From the NCBI GenBank assembly GCA_013396995.1, contig VWZP01005794.1:1251355-1315354 (forward strand): a stretch of 64,000 nt of DNA, given 5' to 3'. Below the pieces are notes generated by a model that saw only the letters and a list, made by a program, of their open reading frames with translations, was not told where the DNA came from and ran no database searches. Numbering within the stretch: the first letter of the stretch is position 1; each line of letters starts with the position of its first letter. Below are positions 58,476 to 64,000 of this stretch, piece by piece. This stretch comes from Dicaeum eximium (taxonomy: Eukaryota > Chordata > Aves > Passeriformes > Dicaeidae). Position numbers and translations under genes: made by a program.

Positions 58476-61400
58476 GTTCTAGCAAATCCTCCTACAGCTA
58501 TTGTGGCTTGAAAGCATTAAAATATTCTGTTGATAGATTACTTTTGCTGTATGATTAGCATGTAATTTTTCTGAATCACTCTTCATCACTTCATCCTTCT
58601 CATGTGCCATATAAGAAGACTAAGTACATAAATTTTGTATCTGAATCACAAACCCAGTACCAGGCAGCTAGTTTTTGAGAAACTTTGGTGTCTACACTAG
58701 AAAAGCCAAAGTAGGGTTTCTCTATCTGATATAGATGCTTAATTCAAACATTTAGTCATAAATTACAGCCCTAAGAACTCAACTATATACCCTGCTAAAT
58801 CAAAAAGCTCCTGTGAAAGGTGTTTAGAAACAGCCCGATTATTAGAGTTTCTCAAGATTCTATTTGGAATCAGATTGGAAACAAAACCAATTGCAAAAGT
58901 TGTTGCTCAATATTTCACAAAGCCTTCTAGTACCTACTTCAAAGGCCTGAGTTGTAAAAGTACCAAAGAAAGTCCCACTTATTTACAAATCTATTTAATT
59001 TTGTGAATTACCGGTAGACATCCACCAAAGCACTAGACACCTTTACAACAAATTTAATGCTGTATTGCTAGTCTATGAAATATGGGAATTAAATATGTTC
59101 CAATAGTTTGTGCAAACTGACCCACCAGAAACTAATTGCAAACACAAAGCACACAGTTACATTTACCATTTTTACCACAGAATAATGGCATAGACTGCTG
59201 AATGCACTACTAGCATTTCATTTCTGTAGAAAACCAGTAGTACAAATGCTCACTTGTGTACACGGAGCTTTGAAGTTCACAGAATCTTTTGAGCATGTAA
59301 TTGGTAGAGTTCAGTGATTCACAGCTTTCTAATTCAGTTGGTATCCTGGCAAGTTATTAGCCAGCTGCTGTTCACTGAAGCAGATGTTATGAGCCATGCA
59401 TAAAATTGTCAAGGTTATAGTTAGTACAAATAAAGCTCTATCAGCTCCCTGTCAGGATTTCTACAAATCCTGTACAAAACTTCTACTGACATCATTAGAA
59501 AAATCAGCTTCAGAAACTGGGTATTACTCAACCTTATCCCCCATTAGTTTGTTCTTTCTTCTTTCATCTCAACCTCACTCTTGCTTGTCACCTTAATGGT
59601 GTTTGTATTTGTTTTGCCAGCTCTTAGCTTCTAGTTGTCTTTCATGCTGATTACTGCACTTGAAAACCTCCTTCAGTTAGTGTTTTTCACCTCTTCACTT
59701 GTGTTTCTTTTACTTTTTTTAACATAAACTGAGTAGGAGCATTTTTTTCTGCTTTCTACAATGCTCATTTGGCATGTTTCAAAAGCAATAATAGAATAAG
59801 CCACGGCTTAGTAGTTTAGAATAGTATGTTGAAGCCCAGATATTGCTACCTGCTTGAGGCAGGAAACAGGATTTGTCTTTAGTAGATTTGTTCATTTGAA
59901 GTCCCAGTGTGTGTTTCTACATGCACTGGATAGAATATGGCTGGGATCAGAAAAAGAAGCAGTATTATTTCACTAAAATCTGAGATGACCACTCCAATAT
60001 TTTGCTAATACTTACTGTAAAAACATAATGGAAAATGACAATGTATGAACTAGATAGCAAGAACTGAATTTTAGAATTGGAACATTAAAAATTTAAGCCA
60101 ACCCCATTTTACCTGCAGTTTTTTCTTTCATCATCGGTTATTATTCTTTCTATATTCTTCTAGCTTAACAATACAATAGTACAATATGAATTTGAATTAT
60201 AAGTGAATTTAAGTTTAAAAAATTATGCATTTTCTGTATCTAGGGCTTGTCTAGGCATGGATTCATTTATCTACAACTATGTACATAATTGCTGTCTAAA
60301 GACTGCAAGTATTTACCCCTAAAACCACTACATTGATTCAGCTGAATTAACTAAGGATTGAATTTGTTTCTGCTGTCATTTTGTATATAGAATATGACTG
60401 AATATTGGAGACCTACCACCAGGCTATTAAGTACCTTTACAGCACAGTAATTTATTGATATGCTTTGTAACCCAGTGTCATTCTTAATCTTCTCCTTGTT
60501 GCCTATTTACTTATTTTTAATTTTTAATTGACAAAACTAGGACAGTCCCTTGCATAAAGTGTCTTGCTTCTTTTTTCCTTTGTCTGCTTATATTTTCAAT
60601 AGGCGACTGTTCAGATAATTTGACTTTGGCATATAACTAGACATGATCAGTTTACATACTAATTGCATTCAAATGTCAGGTGTACTAGTGTTATTGTCTT
60701 TTATATAGGCAATTTAGAAAATCCTAAAATTAATATATGCTGTTTACAATGTCACAAAATGACCTTCTGCTAGTTATTGTCAGTCACAGTAGAGAAACTG
60801 AAGCTCTTGAAGTCCTGAATGAATGAGACAGAATAACCACGACCTCTTTGTGACTGATCATTTTGATGCTAAATATGCAAAAGGAAGTCAATCATAATAT
60901 ATTTGAAATTAAAGTTTGAAGAAGTAATAAATTTATATTCTAAAAATCATTATGATAATTCAGTATGAGATTTGATATGAAGTCAGATGTTATTCTCAGA
61001 TGAAGTAAAGAAGAAAACTCTACACATAATGAACCCTTGATTTCAAATGTAGAATATGCAAAATACGTGGCAGAATGGAAGATGAATGTTTTGTGTTTGG
61101 AGTAAAATCTAAAGAAGGAACAAGATTATGTGTACATGCAGAGAGGCTGAAGGCCACCAAAATTTACAGAAGCCATTTGAAATAACCAAATACTAACATA
61201 TTGGTTTCTTTGGGGTCAAAAACAGCAATGTGTCTTTTATTGGAGAATCTTGTAGCACAGTTCTTGGTAGTAGACATATATGGTGCTGGTGTTCCAGTCT
61301 TCCACACTTTTCCACTAGTATTGAAAGATCTCTAAAAAACATTTCACTTAAGCATTGATTTTGCTTTCTGTATACTAGATGTAATTATATAAAACTATGA

Positions 61401-61854
61401 ACAATCTAAAATATTCTATTTTAATTGAAATACATTTTCTAGTGGCAGTTAAAAATTTAGTTATATAACTTGCTCTTGAAAGCATCTGATTGCCAAAAAA
61501 CTACTTTGGTAATTGCTATGAAATTTTTAACATGAATATGCAACATAAAATATTTATTTAGATCAACTACAGACTGCTATTTCCTTTTATTACTCTAAAA
61601 TAAAATTCATACAACCAATATTTATTTATTGCTTAAAAGTAGTATGAAAAATTTCCTCAAGCAGTCAATATAATGATTGAAAATTATTAAGATGAAAATA
61701 AGCTTTTTACCTGTTTTTTTTAATGCTATAAAATCAAAATGCCAACTTATACATGTACACAGTAAGAACTAGCTATTTTCATTCCTAACTTCCTTAGTCT
61801 TTTCTTCCAGAGTGAAAGCAGTTGTGCATGTTGTACCCCCAAAAGTACAGAATA
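58476..61854. other. AT-rich non-coding stretch
   Basis: About 3.4 kb with no recognised gene, repeat or structured RNA. Confidence 0.6.
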
Positions 61855-63460
61855 ATGGAATCATAGAATATAGTCACAGAATCTAGAATCACAGAATGAT
61901 TTTAGTTGGAAAGGGTCATAAACATCATCTAGTTCCTGTCATGGTCAGGAACCCCTTCCACCAGGCCAGGTTGCTCCAAGTCCCGTCCAATCCGGCCTTG
62001 AAACTTCCAGGCACAGAGCATCCACAACTTCTCTGGGCAAACTGTTCTAATGTCTCATTATCCTCATAATAAAAAAAAAACCTCTTATGTCCAGTCTAAA
62101 TATACCCTCTTTCAGTTTAAAGGCATTCCTCCTTGTTCCATCATTATGGGCCTTGTTCAAAAGCCTTTCTCTCTTTTTCTTTCAAGCTCCCTTCTGTATA
62201 CTGAAAGGTTGCCTGGTCAAAAGTACCCAAGGTTCTCCTTTTTATAGTTCTCAAAAATTGATGTAATATTCCCTTTCATTGTCATTGGTATCTTTGCCTG
62301 ACTGTTGTGACTTTTCAAATACGATGGAGAGAGGTTTAGCAACTACATCAGCCAACTGCATCAGTCCTTTGCCTTTCTTATGTGATCTCTTACACATGAC
62401 AATCAAGAGGTCTTGCACTCTAAGATTTCCTTTAAAAACTGTCAGTTTTGCCCTCCTTCTTTGTCCCTGAGGGTAGTTTCCCAGGGAGTCCATCCAAAAA
62501 TTTCTAAAAGAACTGAAAGTCCTAAAATTCAGTCTCTTGGCTCTACTCTTCCTCTTCACATGTCCATTAAGAACATGATCACCAGGGCATGGTCGTTGCA
62601 GCCCAGTCTGCCAGTGGTCTTGACATCTCTTATTAGTTCATCTGTGTTGGCCAGCACCAGGTCTAGTAACACTTCTCTTACCAGACTGTCACATGGATTA
62701 AAAAGTTATCCTTGATGTCCTTAAAGAGTCTTCAGGACTGCTTACAAATTGCTGTGCTGCTTTCCCAGCAGATGTGAATGCCTCAGCAGGTTCTATGAAC
62801 ATGGTGCTTTCTGTAGTTGAAGTAAGAAGGATTTGTCAACACCTTCCTTTTCATCAGGCAGCTGGTAGTAAACATAAACCACAAGGCTTTGTTGGTTTGA
62901 CCTCTAATTTTCATCCACAAGCTCTCAGCCTGTTCATCATTGTTTTTCAAAGATAGCTCTGTGCAATCAATCCACTTTTTATGTTATATAAAGTAATCCA
63001 TGCTCCAATCTCTCCTTCTTTGCCTGTCCCTATAAATTCCTTCTTTATAACAATTGCTTGCAGTGCTCCAGGCCTTAGGATTCATCCCACCAGGTTTCAG
63101 TACTAGTGATTAGATCCTAGCTTTCTAGATGCACATTGGCTTCCATCTTCTCCTCATTTTTTGACTTATTCTACTTCATTGGTGTGGTCATTTCAGTTGG
63201 GCTATTGACTGTGTCGCCATTTTAGAGGAACATGACTGAATTCTTTTGTGGCACTTCACAGCTGTTTCCACTATGGCTCCTAACACATCATCATTTCCTG
63301 GTTCTTTTTTTACTCAAAATTCTAATCCTTTGTCCTAGTAAGTCTAGTTTAAAGCTGTCCTTATAAGCCTGTGTGACTTGGTGAAGATTTTCCTGCCTGA
63401 CCAGTACACTACTGCTTCCTATGTTTTTGAAGTACAGCACAGTAATTCATTACCCTTAAT
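61855..63460 (-). mobile_element. CR1 LINE with endonuclease region and 3' end, RT deleted
   Basis: The 3' end is at the left, with octamer-like gaatcatagaatatag and agaatcacagaatgat, then the reverse complement of the 3' UTR (ccaggccaggttgctccaag, acttctctgggcaaactg) and an ORF2 C-terminal remnant. From 62251 rightwards the minus strand encodes ADVVAKPLSIVFEKS (just before RT). It is fused to a linker region, CKRSHKKGKG, so a segment is missing there. Next come KSRAKRLNFRTF and the endonuclease-domain C-terminal block LLDLVLANTDELIRDVK (62620-62675). Diverged 'FNHPDICW'- and 'AITETWW'-equivalent sites lie near 62770 and 63090. Sequence back to the end of ORF1 is traceable to about 63450. Catalytic RT sequence is absent and stops are frequent, so it is inactive. 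Confidence 0.87.
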
Positions 63461-64000
63461 TTCTCTTTATAGCACAATGTTAAAAGCTTCTAAATATATT
63501 TTCCCTACACACTGATAAAAATGAACTTCACAGAACATTTATTCTATTTGCCAGATGGCCAGTTGCATCCATCTATGAAAGGCATGAACTCCTTTATCTG
63601 GAAAAGTTTTATTGACAAGTTTTAAACTAATGTGTGATGGAGTTGTCATTGTTTGGTTTTCCATGTTGAACAGTAGAGGAAAGATGCACATATAACAAGA
63701 TGTTCTAAAACGTCTATAGGCATTGACAACTACAGGTTTGAATAGATGCAACTGAAGTTTGGTTTTATCACAATTTATATGACTAAGAGATCTTTATGGA
63801 AAAAAATATACACCATTCAATTGATTTAATTTATGAATTCAATATACGCTTTTAATGTGTATTGATATATTGCTAGAAAGCAGCACAAGGCCAAGAATGT
63901 ACAGGTGGAGAGCCTGTCTAAGCATGGTCAGGTGCTGCACTCTCACTGTATTGTCTCAATTAGTACACTGACATCAGATCTTAATACATTCACAGTGAAT
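63461..64000. other. AT-rich non-coding end of window
   Basis: No recognisable feature is seen. The frame at 63539-63751 has no recognisable domain. Confidence 0.55.

Overview
The window looks like nuclear DNA from a bird, most likely a passerine. The main evidence is interspersed repeats: several chicken-repeat-1 (CR1) LINE copies with the avian 3' end and reverse-transcriptase motifs, a SINE with a tRNA-Ile head and a CR1 tail, and at least three avian ERVL-type long terminal repeats. The rest is AT-rich, unique-looking sequence. The species and chromosomal locus cannot be named from the sequence alone.

No cellular protein-coding gene or exon is supported. All open frames are short and lack codon, domain or splice-site support, or they fall inside repeats. 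The region is best read as intergenic (gene desert) or deep intronic DNA. Nothing resembling bacterial operons, CRISPR arrays or functional RNA genes is present.

Layout: 1-5.1 kb holds CR1 fragments, an LTR piece, an AAAG microsatellite and an unclassified GC-rich block. 8.4-9.9 kb is a complete-looking 1,479-bp solo LTR with a perfect 5-bp target duplication. 14.0-20.4 kb carries CR1 fragments of very different ages. 21.8-22.4 kb is an old ERVL-like LTR. 22.4-32.3 kb is mostly unique AT-rich DNA with one probable MIR relic. 32.3 kb is the tRNA-Ile/CR1 SINE. 35.5-37.5 kb is the most distinctive object: about 11 tandem copies of a 177-bp satellite, most of them carrying a telomere-like TAGGGTTAGGG core. 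38.7-39.8 kb has unique sequence that looks like candidate conserved non-coding elements. 43.4-48.1 kb has two rearranged CR1 copies, MIR relics and a palindromic TG/CA microsatellite. 49.7-50.8 kb is another solo LTR. 53.7-54.4 kb is a second copy of the 21.8-kb LTR family. 61.9-63.5 kb is a CR1 copy that keeps endonuclease-domain sequence but has lost most of its reverse transcriptase.

The elements record layered retrotransposition: CR1 bodies, a SINE sharing the CR1 tail and so probably mobilised by CR1 machinery, and ERV insertions reduced to solo LTRs. The satellite is the least explained item and the best candidate for something undescribed. Family names come from remembered consensus patterns; no database search was run.
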